Made by a program: the position numbers and the translations under genes. Of a stretch of 64,000 nt of DNA, positions 50,496-57,869 are shown piece after piece. The DNA lies in the NCBI RefSeq assembly GCF_000421165.1, contig NZ_ATWI01000009.1, forward strand, positions 124,001-188,000. Direction: 5' to 3'. Every line of letters starts with the position of its first letter. Positions within the stretch are counted from its first letter, which is position 1. The notes beneath the pieces are model-generated. The model made no database searches, was not told the DNA's origin, and saw only the letters and a list, made by a program, of their open reading frames with translations. Origin of the DNA: Marinobacter daepoensis DSM 16072 (GTDB taxonomy: Bacteria > Pseudomonadota > Gammaproteobacteria > Pseudomonadales > Oleiphilaceae).

Positions 50496-51707
50496 TTGAC
50501 TGACCTTACGCTTGTGTCCGTGCCACTCATGGCGGCCGTCGTGGGCTGGTTCACAAACTGGCTGGCCATCCAGATGTCTTTCCATCCGGTGCGTTTTATG
50601 GGGGTGGGGGTTATCGGCTGGCAGGGGGTCATTCCCCGCAAGGCGGAAAAGATGGCTCACATCTGCATTGACCGGACGTTGCAGAAGTTCGGGGATCTCA
50701 ACTCGGTCTATCAGAAACTCGAACCCAATCGCATCGTCGAGCAGGTGGTCGCGCAGGTGACGCCACGGATGGACGAGTACATTGACGAGATCATGTATGA
50801 AATTCAGCCCGTCTTGTGGGACAACCTGCCCTTGTTTGTCCGGGCGCGAATATACCAGTGGGCGCGCCAACAACTGCCTGGCCGGGTTGAAGAGCTGGTT
50901 GAGGATTTCGGAGCGGATCTGGATGAGCTGGTTGATCTCAAGGCATTGCTGAGCCGGGAACTGCAGAATCATCCGGACCTGATGAACCGTATTTTCCAGC
51001 AGGCAGGTGCCGTTGAACTTCGTTCTGTGATTAACCGGGGCGCAGTAATCGGCGCTTTGATGGGTGCCGTGCTGGCGCCTGCAGCGGTGCTTTACCCGCA
51101 ACCCTGGCTGTTGCCTGTGGGCGGTTTTGTTATCGGCTTTATCACCAACTGGATTGCCATCAACCTGATTTTCGCTCCGGTGCGCCCGCGCCGTGTGTTG
51201 TTCTGGCGATTGCAGGGGCTGTTCCTCAGGCGGCAGGAAGAGATCAGTGATACCTGGGCCCGCCTGGTTGCCGAAGAGCTGATTACTGTAGAGAAGGTTG
51301 CCGACGCCATGATCAATGGCCGTCATGGGGAACGAACCCGCGCCATCCTCCAGAAACACCTTCGCCCGATGCTTGATAATTCGTTGGTCATGAAGCTGGC
51401 GGCGCAGGTTTCTGTTGGAATGACCGGGTATACAGAGCTGAAACGGGTGATGAATCAGAAGGCGGTTCTGGCGACGCGGGATGTGTTCAGCGATCCTGCG
51501 TTTAACCGGGAGCGTGCTCCGGTCGTTGCCAGTGTGCTGGCGGGGCAGATGAAGGCGCTTCGCCCCGAAGAGTTTCAGGATATCCTGCGGCCAGCATTCC
51601 GGGAGGAAGAGGTTCAGTTGATGTTCGTTGGCGGCCTGTTCGGAGCGGTCGCTGGCTTGGCCCAGTTTTTGGTTATGGCGGGGTTGCCGTTCGCGATAAT
51701 GGGCTGA
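50496..51707 (+). CDS. DUF445 family inner-membrane protein
   Basis: The 403-residue protein has membrane helices at the N-terminus (LVSVPLMAAVVGWFTNWLAI), near residues 190-230 (VIGALMGAVLAPAAVL and LLPVGGFVIGFITNWIAINL) and at the C-terminus, with amphipathic helical regions between. The duplicated FTNWLAI/ITNWIAI motif suggests an internal repeat. It belongs to DUF445, whose function is unknown. The start is TTG at 50496 with GGGGT upstream; no nearby ATG precedes the first helix. Confidence 0.85.
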   Translation: MTDLTLVSVPLMAAVVGWFTNWLAIQMSFHPVRFMGVGVIGWQGVIPRKAEKMAHICIDRTLQKFGDLNSVYQKLEPNRIVEQVVAQVTPRMDEYIDEIMYEIQPVLWDNLPLFVRARIYQWARQQLPGRVEELVEDFGADLDELVDLKALLSRELQNHPDLMNRIFQQAGAVELRSVINRGAVIGALMGAVLAPAAVLYPQPWLLPVGGFVIGFITNWIAINLIFAPVRPRRVLFWRLQGLFLRRQEEISDTWARLVAEELITVEKVADAMINGRHGERTRAILQKHLRPMLDNSLVMKLAAQVSVGMTGYTELKRVMNQKAVLATRDVFSDPAFNRERAPVVASVLAGQMKALRPEEFQDILRPAFREEEVQLMFVGGLFGAVAGLAQFLVMAGLPFAIMG

Positions 51708-51713
51708 AACCCC

Positions 51714-52034
51714 TCAGAGGCAATTGGTGGGGCGGGGGAGCCCGGCAATCCGGCAGGCGGTTTTGGCCGGTGTTCCGGGAAACAGGGTCATAAGGTAGAT
51801 GCTGTCGCCTTTCTCACTTCCCAGCGATTCCTTCACGGCTTTGACAAACAGCCGATTTGAGGGAGGTGACATCTCATGCTCTTTATAAAAATCCCTGAGA
51901 AACCATATGATTTCCCAGTGATTTTCGGTCATGTTGATTTTGTCTTCCTGAGCGATATCCTCCGCCACCTGGGCTGACCAGGTGGTCGCATCTTCCAGAA
52001 AACCTTCATTATTTCTTGCGGGCCGGTTCGTCAT
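51714..52034 (-). CDS. tusE: Sulfur relay protein TusE (DsrC-like)
   Basis: TusE, 106 residues, accepts persulfide from TusBCD and hands it to MnmA for 2-thiolation of the wobble uridine of tRNAs for Glu, Gln and Lys. The penultimate C105 in the RPTNCL ending is the reactive cysteine, and C94 marks the upstream end of the conserved C-terminal arm CRIAGLPRP. The internal NHWEIIWFLRDFYKEHEMSP stretch is diagnostic. It is last in the tusDCBE run. Confidence 0.95.
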   Translation of the reverse strand: MTNRPARNNEGFLEDATTWSAQVAEDIAQEDKINMTENHWEIIWFLRDFYKEHEMSPPSNRLFVKAVKESLGSEKGDSIYLMTLFPGTPAKTACRIAGLPRPTNCL

Positions 52035-52043
52035 GCTTGTGGG

Positions 52044-52322
52044 TTACCAGTTAATGATTCTTGAATACGTGGCCGTTAGCTGCACAAAGTCGTTGTAGTC
52101 AATCAGCTGCTGTCTGGGGGCTCGGTTGGCGACCGCACGAGCTTGTGCATCGGCGCTCAGCGCATAACTGGTGCTTGGGAGGGCCTGCTCCTGGTCGGTC
52201 AGGGCAAGTACGGCATCCTCCATCAGAATCAGTGCATCACCCTCTTTGAAAGCGCTGAGGCAGTACCGGAACCGGGGATGGTCCGGTGCCTTGTTGGTGA
52301 TGTGCAACGTGGTATCCGTCAT
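52044..52322 (-). CDS. tusB: Sulfur relay protein TusB (DsrH-like)
   Basis: TusB, 92 residues, is a structural subunit of the hexameric TusBCD complex. The segments LHITNKAP, YCLSAFKEGDALILMEDAV and YNDFVQLTATY fit the DsrH family. It carries one cysteine, C21. It lies between tusC and tusE with 12- and 9-base gaps. Confidence 0.92.
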   Translation of the reverse strand: MTDTTLHITNKAPDHPRFRYCLSAFKEGDALILMEDAVLALTDQEQALPSTSYALSADAQARAVANRAPRQQLIDYNDFVQLTATYSRIINW

Positions 52323-52334
52323 TCAGAAAGGCTC

Positions 52335-52685
52335 CTATCCGGCAAAAACGACCTGGTTATATCCGGCGATGGTGTCCCGGATGGATTCAACAAGAGTTGT
52401 ACCGGAAATAAGGTGTTCGATGGCCAGGTTGTAGCGGGCACATGAGCCGGCGTCGGCCAGAATGTCTTCCACGCCAAACATCGAAGCAGCAGACAGGTTC
52501 TTCTCGACCGATTTCTGGCCAAGGTTATCGGCATTCTGGCCCTGGCAAAGCCAGTGGACACCGGGGCCCACAAACAGAAGCGCCGCAGGCTGGTCGAAAG
52601 CGGCCAGCGAGAACGTCATGTCCAGAGCCTCTCGGCCAGCCCAGGAGCCATACGGTGACTGATCAATGATAATCAGGGTACTCAT
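52335..52685 (-). CDS. tusC: Sulfur relay protein TusC (DsrF-like)
   Basis: TusC, 116 residues, is the second DsrE-fold subunit of TusBCD. Conserved features are the start TLIIIDQSPYGSWAGREALD and the DILADAGSCARYN segment. Gap to tusD is two bases, so translation is probably coupled. Confidence 0.93.
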   Translation of the reverse strand: MSTLIIIDQSPYGSWAGREALDMTFSLAAFDQPAALLFVGPGVHWLCQGQNADNLGQKSVEKNLSAASMFGVEDILADAGSCARYNLAIEHLISGTTLVESIRDTIAGYNQVVFAG

Positions 52686-52687
52686 GG

Positions 52688-53098
52688 TCAGTTTGCCCCG
52701 TGAAAATAGAGAACCCGGTCAGACTTGAGATTTCCCTCGACCCACTCGCCAAGGCCTGCGATCTCAAAGGGCGATCTGAGGTTGCTGGACTCCAGTTCGT
52801 ATCGAGCCTGCTCTTTCGGGTCAACAATGCCACGACGAAGTGCCGATGCGATGCAGGCGACCGCACTGATTTCATGTTCTGTCAGAAACGCGGACCAGAG
52901 GTGTGGCCAGTTATGCTCGTCTGAGGGTGGTGACGCCAGGGACGAAGCCAGGTGTACGCCTTCGCCGTAGAGAAACACCCGGTCTATTCGATGCCCTGCA
53001 GCAAGCACCGCGCGAGCCACGGACAGCGCACTTTGGGGTGCCTGGGTGGTCCACGGGGCACCGGTAATGACAAAGGTATAGCCAAGAGTGTCGGGCAT
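52688..53098 (-). CDS. tusD: Sulfurtransferase subunit TusD (DsrE-like)
   Basis: TusD, 136 residues, is the catalytic subunit of TusBCD and takes sulfur from TusA to form a persulfide on C82 (ISAVACIASALRRGI), the equivalent of E. coli C78. The DsrE fold start is YTFVITGAPWTTQAP and the FLYGEGVHLA segment is typical. It is the first gene of the tusDCBE unit; a terminator for yccA lies just upstream, so the unit needs its own promoter, which I could not place. Confidence 0.95.
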   Translation of the reverse strand: MPDTLGYTFVITGAPWTTQAPQSALSVARAVLAAGHRIDRVFLYGEGVHLASSLASPPSDEHNWPHLWSAFLTEHEISAVACIASALRRGIVDPKEQARYELESSNLRSPFEIAGLGEWVEGNLKSDRVLYFHGAN

Positions 53099-53144
53099 GG
53101 ATGTGAGTCGCAGCTAAACAATAGGTTGTCAGTGTACCGAAAGC

Positions 53145-53171
53145 AAAAACCCCGGCAAAGGCCGGGGTTTT
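53145..53171 (-). terminator. Terminator of yccA
   Basis: AAAAACCCCGGC (53145-53156) pairs with GCCGGGGTTTT (53161-53171) through a four-base loop. On the minus strand it follows the yccA stop by 24 bases and ends in a T-run; it could also stop plus-strand transcription. Confidence 0.9.
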
Positions 53172-53195
53172 CTCAATACGCCAGGTTCGCGATGA

Positions 53196-53918
53196 TCAAT
53201 CGTCGCCACTGAACGCTGACAGCAGGTGGAGCAGAGCCACAAACAGGTTGTAAATATTCAGGTACAGGCCTGTGGTCGCAATGATGTAGTTCTGTTCGCC
53301 ACCATTCACGATACGGCTGGTGTCGTACAGGATAAAGCCTGACATCAGGAACACGATAGCGGCACTGATCGCCAGGCTGAACGCTGTGATCTCAACGCCG
53401 AACATGGCAGCGACGATAGAGCCCAGGGCAGCAACCAGCACAACAACCAGACCAGCCACAAGAATGCCTCTCATGAAACTGAAGTCTTTTTTGGTGGTCA
53501 GCACATAGCCTGACAACGCAAAGAAGACCAGTGCGGTCCCTCCCAGAGCCTGCATCACAATCTGGCCACCGTTAGCCAGTTGCAGGTAGTAGCTCAGCGT
53601 GGGCCCGAGGGACAGCCCCAGAAGGCCGGTAAACCCGAAGACGACACCGATACCGGCGCTGCTGTTGGCGGTGCGCGGCAGAACAAACCAAACCAGAGCC
53701 AGAGCGCCCAGGCTGCAGATGAGGCTGGCGCCGCGACCAAGCCCAACGGACATGGATACAGCTGCCATGACTGCACTGAAAAGCAGCGTCATGGCCAGCA
53801 GGGTGTAGGTGTTGCGCAAAACCTTGACCGCTTCCGGCCTGATGGCGTCGGTGGCGGAGCCACGAGCGATCATGCCACCGCTCTGGTTCTGCGAATAATT
53901 GTACTGTCTGTTCTCCAT
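53196..53918 (-). CDS. yccA: Bax inhibitor-1/YccA family inner-membrane protein
   Basis: The 240-residue protein has seven predicted transmembrane segments and the BI-1 family signature around SGFILYDTSRIVNGGEQNYIIATTGLYLNIYNLF, with the conserved Asp-Thr-Ser-Arg. In E. coli YccA binds the FtsH protease and protects the SecY translocon. ATG at 53918 was chosen because GGAG sits seven bases before it; an in-frame ATG two codons earlier overlaps that site. It is next to tRNA-Ser and the tus genes as in Pseudomonas. Confidence 0.93.
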   Translation of the reverse strand: MENRQYNYSQNQSGGMIARGSATDAIRPEAVKVLRNTYTLLAMTLLFSAVMAAVSMSVGLGRGASLICSLGALALVWFVLPRTANSSAGIGVVFGFTGLLGLSLGPTLSYYLQLANGGQIVMQALGGTALVFFALSGYVLTTKKDFSFMRGILVAGLVVVLVAALGSIVAAMFGVEITAFSLAISAAIVFLMSGFILYDTSRIVNGGEQNYIIATTGLYLNIYNLFVALLHLLSAFSGDD

Positions 53919-54088
53919 TGTCATCTCCGTTTAGTGCGACTGGATACTGTAGACCATGATAGTGTCGAAACCACAACTTTCAATCATTTACGACAGTAAA
54001 TGAGGGGCTGGATTCCATTAAAATGCGGTAATCTTGTATAAGCTCTGATCAGAAGCTGCGGAATTTGCTTTGTTTTTATTTCAGGGCG

Positions 54089-54116
54089 TTGACAGAGAAG
54101 CCAAATCCGGTATGAT
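54089..54116 (+). promoter_or_regulatory. Strong promoter of the tRNA-Ser gene
   Basis: A consensus -35 TTGACA (54089-54094) and -10 TATGAT (54111-54116) are 16 bases apart. The bases after the -10 are TCCTCCCGC, a GC-rich discriminator typical of stable-RNA promoters under stringent control. The tRNA begins 57 bases downstream. Confidence 0.85.
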
Positions 54117-54173
54117 TCCTCCCGCTGTCGACGAGGCAGCAAGTTGAAGAGTTTCCCGATTCTTCGACAAGAC

Positions 54174-54264
54174 GGTGGGCTGGCAGAGTGGCTGAATGCA
54201 GCGGTCTTGAAAACCGCCGAAGGTTAATAGCCTTCCCGGGGTTCGAATCCCTGGCCCACCGCCA
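54174..54264 (+). tRNA. serT: tRNA-Ser (anticodon UGA)
   Basis: The acceptor stem GGTGGGC pairs with GCCCACC, followed by the discriminator G and an encoded CCA. The anticodon stem GCGGT/ACCGC encloses loop CTTGAAA, giving anticodon TGA (reads UCA and UCG/UCU by wobble). A long variable arm (AAGG...CCTT) and T-loop TTCGAAT complete a class II tRNA, as expected for serine. A T-rich stretch (TTTTTCTTCTT) follows for termination. Confidence 0.97.
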
Positions 54265-54343
54265 TTTTTCTTCTTGCAATTCCTCATGCAATCCCCATAT
54301 CTGATTAGTCAACTCCATCATCTCCATGCCGGGAGAATATTTC

Positions 54344-54604
54344 ATGTCTGATCATATGGACCCCAATAAGCATTCTGAGCGATCAGATCGACGGTTTGCC
54401 GTTTCTTCAAATCGGGGGCAGGCCAGTCATCGGGTACGTTATGTGGAAACGGGTGGCGGTGCGGTAGACCCTGACGAATGCACCTTTTGCCAGGCGGTTC
54501 CGGATCTGGGCGACAGCATCGCGGATTCAGGAAAGGTGCGGGCCACCCAGGTGGTGTGTGCTCCGGAGTCAAGTGAGCGTGAAGGAGAGGCTTCAGAGCG
54601 TTGA
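54344..54604 (+). CDS. Small hypothetical protein with Cys pair
   Basis: The ATG at 54344 follows GGGAGAA at a good distance and opens 86 codons; an ATG six codons upstream is less well placed. The product is polar and charged, rich in Ser, Asp and Arg, with no signal or membrane segment. A C-x2-C pair (DECTFC) near residue 46 and a third Cys in TQVVCAP give a possible metal site, but no known family is recognised. It lies between tRNA-Ser and hemH and is a tentative gene. Confidence 0.45.
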   Translation: MSDHMDPNKHSERSDRRFAVSSNRGQASHRVRYVETGGGAVDPDECTFCQAVPDLGDSIADSGKVRATQVVCAPESSEREGEASER

Positions 54605-54659
54605 AGCTAATCTCGTGCGCGCCCGGGCAGGGGGTGTCGGGGCGAGGTCGCCCCGTTAC

Positions 54660-55772
54660 TCAGAAGTCTGTGCGTCCCGGATAGGTTGCCTGTTTTCTCT
54701 TCTCGGCCAGCGTTGCCTTTTCGTTGAGTGTTTCTGGCATGTTATCGGGTACCGCCCAGCCTTCAAGGTTATCCTCGATTAGCTTAACCAGTGCTTCAAT
54801 GTGGCCGGGCGTGGCATTCAGGCAGGGGATGTAGCTAAATGCTTCGCCACCGGACTCCATGAAGTACTCGCGGTTTTCCTCATTGATCTCTTCGATCGTC
54901 TCCAGGCAATCCGATGAAAAGCCAGGGCAGAATACGTCAACCGACTTGATGCCTTTGGCTGGCAGCGCTTTCAGTGTCTCGTCGGTGTAGGGTTTCAGCC
55001 ACTCCTCGCGCCCGAACCGGGATTGAAAGGTGGTCAGGTATTCCCCGTCAGCGAGGCCCAGTCGATCGGCAAGCAGCCGCGATGTTTTATGGCACTCGCA
55101 ATGGTACGGGTCTCCCTTCAGCAGGTATTTCAGCGGCACGCCGTGGTAGGAGAGAATCAGTTTTTCCTTTCGGCCGTGCGTAGCCCAGTGGTCTTCAATA
55201 TGGCGGGCCATGGCTTCAATATACGGCGGAAAGTCGTGGTAGTGCGAAATGAACCGCAGGTCAGGCAGCCAGCGCCGTTTGGTGAAATCCCGTGCGATGG
55301 CGTCGAACGTTGAGGCACTGGTGGAGGCGGAATATTGGGGGTATAACGGCAAGACAACAAGCTTTCGCACGCCTTGCTGTTGCATCTCTTCCAGGACCCG
55401 CCCAATGGACGGGTTGCCGTACCGCATGGCAAACCCCACCACCACATTAGTGCCAAAGCGCCGCTGGAGCGACTCCCGGATTTCTTCCGCCTGTTTTGCG
55501 GTATGGATCAGAAGGGGAGAGCCGTCCTTTTCCCACACGCCGGCATAGGCTTCGGCGCTTTTCCGGGGCCGGATACGCAGAATGACACCGTGGAGGATTA
55601 GCCACCACAAAGGTCTTGGTACTTCCACCACGCGGGGGTCCCAGAGAAACTCCGCCAGATACCGGCGTAAGGCAGATGGCGTTGGGGCGTCCGGAGTGCC
55701 GAGGTTAGTGATCAGTACACCCAGCCGGTCTGGCTCGTTATGACGGTAGCTGTCGATCCCGTTGTAAGGCAT
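54660..55772 (-). CDS. hemH: Ferrochelatase
   Basis: HemH, 370 residues, inserts Fe2+ into protoporphyrin IX in the last step of heme synthesis. The metal and porphyrin site is marked by H210 in LILSYHGVP and the conserved Glu in FSSDCLETIEE. Other landmarks are LGTPDAPT and LPLYPQYSASTSAS. The N-terminal and C-terminal extensions are slightly longer than in short enzymes but within range. A GC-rich hairpin without T-run (54639-54654) lies downstream. Confidence 0.96.
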   Translation of the reverse strand: MPYNGIDSYRHNEPDRLGVLITNLGTPDAPTPSALRRYLAEFLWDPRVVEVPRPLWWLILHGVILRIRPRKSAEAYAGVWEKDGSPLLIHTAKQAEEIRESLQRRFGTNVVVGFAMRYGNPSIGRVLEEMQQQGVRKLVVLPLYPQYSASTSASTFDAIARDFTKRRWLPDLRFISHYHDFPPYIEAMARHIEDHWATHGRKEKLILSYHGVPLKYLLKGDPYHCECHKTSRLLADRLGLADGEYLTTFQSRFGREEWLKPYTDETLKALPAKGIKSVDVFCPGFSSDCLETIEEINEENREYFMESGGEAFSYIPCLNATPGHIEALVKLIEDNLEGWAVPDNMPETLNEKATLAEKRKQATYPGRTDF

Positions 55773-55795
55773 TGAAACGTTCCGCGAATGATGGG

Positions 55796-56224
55796 TTAGT
55801 GCTTGTTGGCCTGCTGAATCAGGCGGGGAATAAGCCCTGTGATGTCGTAGCCTGCCTGACGCGCCCGGGAAAGCACTTCCTCGGGCCCGTGGTCACGGGC
55901 ACTGCTCAGTGCCCATAGTACCGTACAGCGGGTGCCGGAACGACAGAAGGCTAGTACGGGCTTTTCGGCGTCGCGGATCATGGGTGCAAACTGATCGACG
56001 TTCTGGTCTGTGATGTTTCCGGATTCCACGGGCAAGTATACCCACTGAAGACCATGCTCGGTGGCAGCGGCTTCAATGTCCGCCATGGCCGGTTGGCCGG
56101 GCTCTTCGCGATCGGGCCGATTGGCGACCAGGGTCCGGAACCCGAGCCGTGCGATTTCGGCTACGTCTTCAACCGCAATCTGCGGCGAAACCGAGAGGTT
56201 GTCATCAATTTTTCTGATATCCAC
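55796..56224 (-). CDS. TIGR01244/DUF442 sulfurtransferase-phosphatase (Blh N-domain-like)
   Basis: The 142-residue protein has a dual-specificity-phosphatase/rhodanese-like fold with the active-site loop FCRSGTRC. Families of this type include the N-terminal domain of Blh, a persulfide dioxygenase-sulfurtransferase of H2S detoxification operons; this protein lacks the metallo-beta-lactamase half. GTG at 56224 (DIRKIDDNLSVSPQI after it) is preferred to GTG at 56236 because GGAG lies six bases before it and the family starts there. It overlaps the YeeE/YedE gene by 20 bases. Confidence 0.82.
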   Translation of the reverse strand: MDIRKIDDNLSVSPQIAVEDVAEIARLGFRTLVANRPDREEPGQPAMADIEAAATEHGLQWVYLPVESGNITDQNVDQFAPMIRDAEKPVLAFCRSGTRCTVLWALSSARDHGPEEVLSRARQAGYDITGLIPRLIQQANKH

Positions 56225-56660
56225 GTAATTCTCCACCTGACGATCTTTTCCGTCGTTCGATCATTTCGAAGGCCATCATACCGGCGACCATCGATGCAAC
56301 AAAGACCACAGCCTTGATTTCTCCGGCACCCAGTGCCAGCAGCGCGGGGCCAGGGCAGAATCCTGCAATGCCCCAGCCAAGTCCAAACAGCATGCTACCA
56401 ACCACCAGTCGGGGCTCGATGTGTTTGTTGGTGGGCAGCCTCATCGTGAAGCCCAGAAATGACAGCGTTCGTTTACGGGCAACAGCAAAGGCGAACAGAC
56501 CAACGAGGATGGCGCCCCCCATCACAAAGGCCAGGGACGGGTCCCATTGGCCCGCAATATCGAGAAATCCAAGAACTTTGGCTGGGTTGGCCAGGCCGGA
56601 TACGATCAGCCCGGCGCCGAACAGCAAGCCTGCCAGAAGCGATAAGAGATTGTACTTCAT
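56205..56660 (-). CDS. YeeE/YedE family half-transporter (sulfur transport DUF395)
   Basis: The 151-residue membrane protein has about four helices and the DUF395 motif GLGWGIAGFCPGPALLALG, with a cysteine inside a helix, as expected for thiosulfate or sulfur-compound transporters. It is the second of two short YeeE/YedE-type genes, which probably form a two-subunit transporter like PmpA/PmpB. Its end overlaps the sulfurtransferase start. Confidence 0.85.
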   Translation of the reverse strand: MKYNLLSLLAGLLFGAGLIVSGLANPAKVLGFLDIAGQWDPSLAFVMGGAILVGLFAFAVARKRTLSFLGFTMRLPTNKHIEPRLVVGSMLFGLGWGIAGFCPGPALLALGAGEIKAVVFVASMVAGMMAFEMIERRKRSSGGELRGYQKN

Positions 56661-56663
56661 GAT

Positions 56664-57101
56664 TCAGGCTCCAATCACATGACGGATAACAAAAACGGTT
56701 ACGAAGGCGGTGGCCATAAAGCTCAGGGTTGCAACCAGTGAGCGGACTGACAGCCGGGACAACCCGCAAACGCCATGTCCACTGGTGCAGCCGGAACCGT
56801 AGCGGGTTCCGATGCCGACCAGAAAGCCGGCAACAATCAACGCCGGATAGCCGGCTTCGACCTGGATTGGGGGGAGGTTGCCGACCAGCGTCCAGATAAC
56901 AGGGGCGCCAATAAGGCCGGCCAGAAAAGCTACGCGCCAGAGAATGTCCTGGCGCGCCGGGGTCAGCAGGCCGCCGAGGATGCCGCTGATGCCAGCAATT
57001 CGACCGTTCAGAAGTAAAAAGCTTGCGGCGGCCAGCCCGATCAGCAGCCCGCCCGTCAGTGCGGTGCCAGGGGTGAACTGGCTCCAGGCGATGTCAATCA
57101 T
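56664..57101 (-). CDS. YeeE/YedE family half-transporter (sulfur transport DUF395)
   Basis: The 145-residue protein has about four helices and the motif GFLVGIGTRYGSGCTSGHGVCGLSRLS with two cysteines close together, the classic YeeE/YedE pattern. It is the first gene of the three-gene sulfur unit; the next gene follows after three bases. ATG at 57101 was chosen because AGGAG is upstream; an ATG eight codons earlier exists. It resembles PmpA/PmpB, which accompany Blh in BigR-controlled H2S operons of Xylella and Agrobacterium. Confidence 0.87.
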   Translation of the reverse strand: MIDIAWSQFTPGTALTGGLLIGLAAASFLLLNGRIAGISGILGGLLTPARQDILWRVAFLAGLIGAPVIWTLVGNLPPIQVEAGYPALIVAGFLVGIGTRYGSGCTSGHGVCGLSRLSVRSLVATLSFMATAFVTVFVIRHVIGA

Positions 57102-57130
57102 TTCCACACTCCTACATAACTTCAATTATG

Positions 57131-57144
57131 GAATAACGATATTC
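57131..57144. promoter_or_regulatory. Inverted repeat in the promoter region of the sulfur unit
   Basis: GAATA (57131-57135) and TATTC (57140-57144) are exact reverse complements four bases apart, 30-43 bases upstream of the first YeeE/YedE start. On the minus strand CATAAT follows at 57130-57125 as a possible -10, so a bound repressor would block it. No matching regulator gene (ArsR/BigR type) is next to it. Confidence 0.4.
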
Positions 57145-57161
57145 TACTAAGAAATAATACC

Positions 57162-57189
57162 AAAAAAAGCCCGGCAGGTAATGCCGGGC
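57162..57189 (-). terminator. Strong terminator with no annotated gene upstream
   Basis: On the minus strand GCCCGGCA pairs with TGCCGGGC (57169-57176 and 57182-57189) through a five-base loop and is followed by seven T (57168-57162). No minus-strand gene precedes it: the upstream sequence to 57447 has no supported coding region. The 346-base gap 57102-57447 thus holds this terminator, the 57131 inverted repeat and the phasin leader. Confidence 0.8.
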
Positions 57190-57447
57190 AGAGGCGTGCG
57201 AGTAGTATCCATGAAAGACTTCCAGACAAACCGACATCAACAGGGATGCCGGTATTGGAAAGTATTGACGATAATCTGAGCACTTCAAGTGAGAGGCACT
57301 TTCGTTTGAAAACATTTTTTCATATGACATCAGCGGTTATACTGCGGCCTTTAATGGTGCGGGTTTCAGCGGTACCACTGCAATCCCGGTTTGGCTGTAA
57401 TACAATAGGAGCTGGCGGTTTTGCCGGGCTTTTTCAGTGAGGAATGC

Positions 57448-57867
57448 ATGTCTGAACACGACGACAAGAACCCAGAGACTGATCCGCAGTTGGCGGGCAA
57501 GATAAAGGATTCTGCCCGGCAAATCTGGCTGGCGGGCCTGGGGGCGTATACCAAGGCAGAGGAAGACGCCGGCAAGTTCTTTGATCGTCTGGTGCAGGAA
57601 GGGGAACAGCTGGAGACAAAAACCCGCGGTGTGGTGGAAAAGCAGATTCGATCGGTTGAAGGCCGGGTCGGTGAGGTTCGGGACAAGGCCACCGGGACCT
57701 GGGATAAGCTCGAGCACATGTTTGACCAGCGTGTTTCGGGAGCCCTCAGGCGATTGGGAATTCACCGCCGGGAAGAGATAGAGGCCCTCGAACGTCGTAT
57801 TGAGATTCTTGAGGGTGAGCTGTCCAAACTGCGTGACCAGGCCGAAGCCCGCGACGAGGAAGAATAA
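57448..57867 (+). CDS. Phasin family protein (PHA granule-associated, PhaF/PhaI-like)
   Basis: The 139-residue protein is largely helical and charged. It starts with the conserved phasin segment LAGKIKDSARQIWLAGLGAYTKAEEDAGKFF, then a long amphipathic helix and a C-terminal coiled coil (RRIEILEGELSKLRDQ). Phasins coat polyhydroxyalkanoate granules. The lysine/alanine-rich histone-like tail of PhaF is absent, so it is closer to PhaI. ATG at 57448 follows GAGGAA. It converges on the PhaD-like regulator gene with a two-base gap. A -10-like TATACT lies at 57338. Confidence 0.85.
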   Translation: MSEHDDKNPETDPQLAGKIKDSARQIWLAGLGAYTKAEEDAGKFFDRLVQEGEQLETKTRGVVEKQIRSVEGRVGEVRDKATGTWDKLEHMFDQRVSGALRRLGIHRREEIEALERRIEILEGELSKLRDQAEARDEEE

Positions 57868-57869
57868 GT

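Noticed and set aside
57112..57330. 72-codon minus-strand frame upstream of the YeeE/YedE unit
   Set aside because: It reads straight through the strong terminator at 57162-57189, has no ribosome binding site and an unusual aromatic-rich composition.
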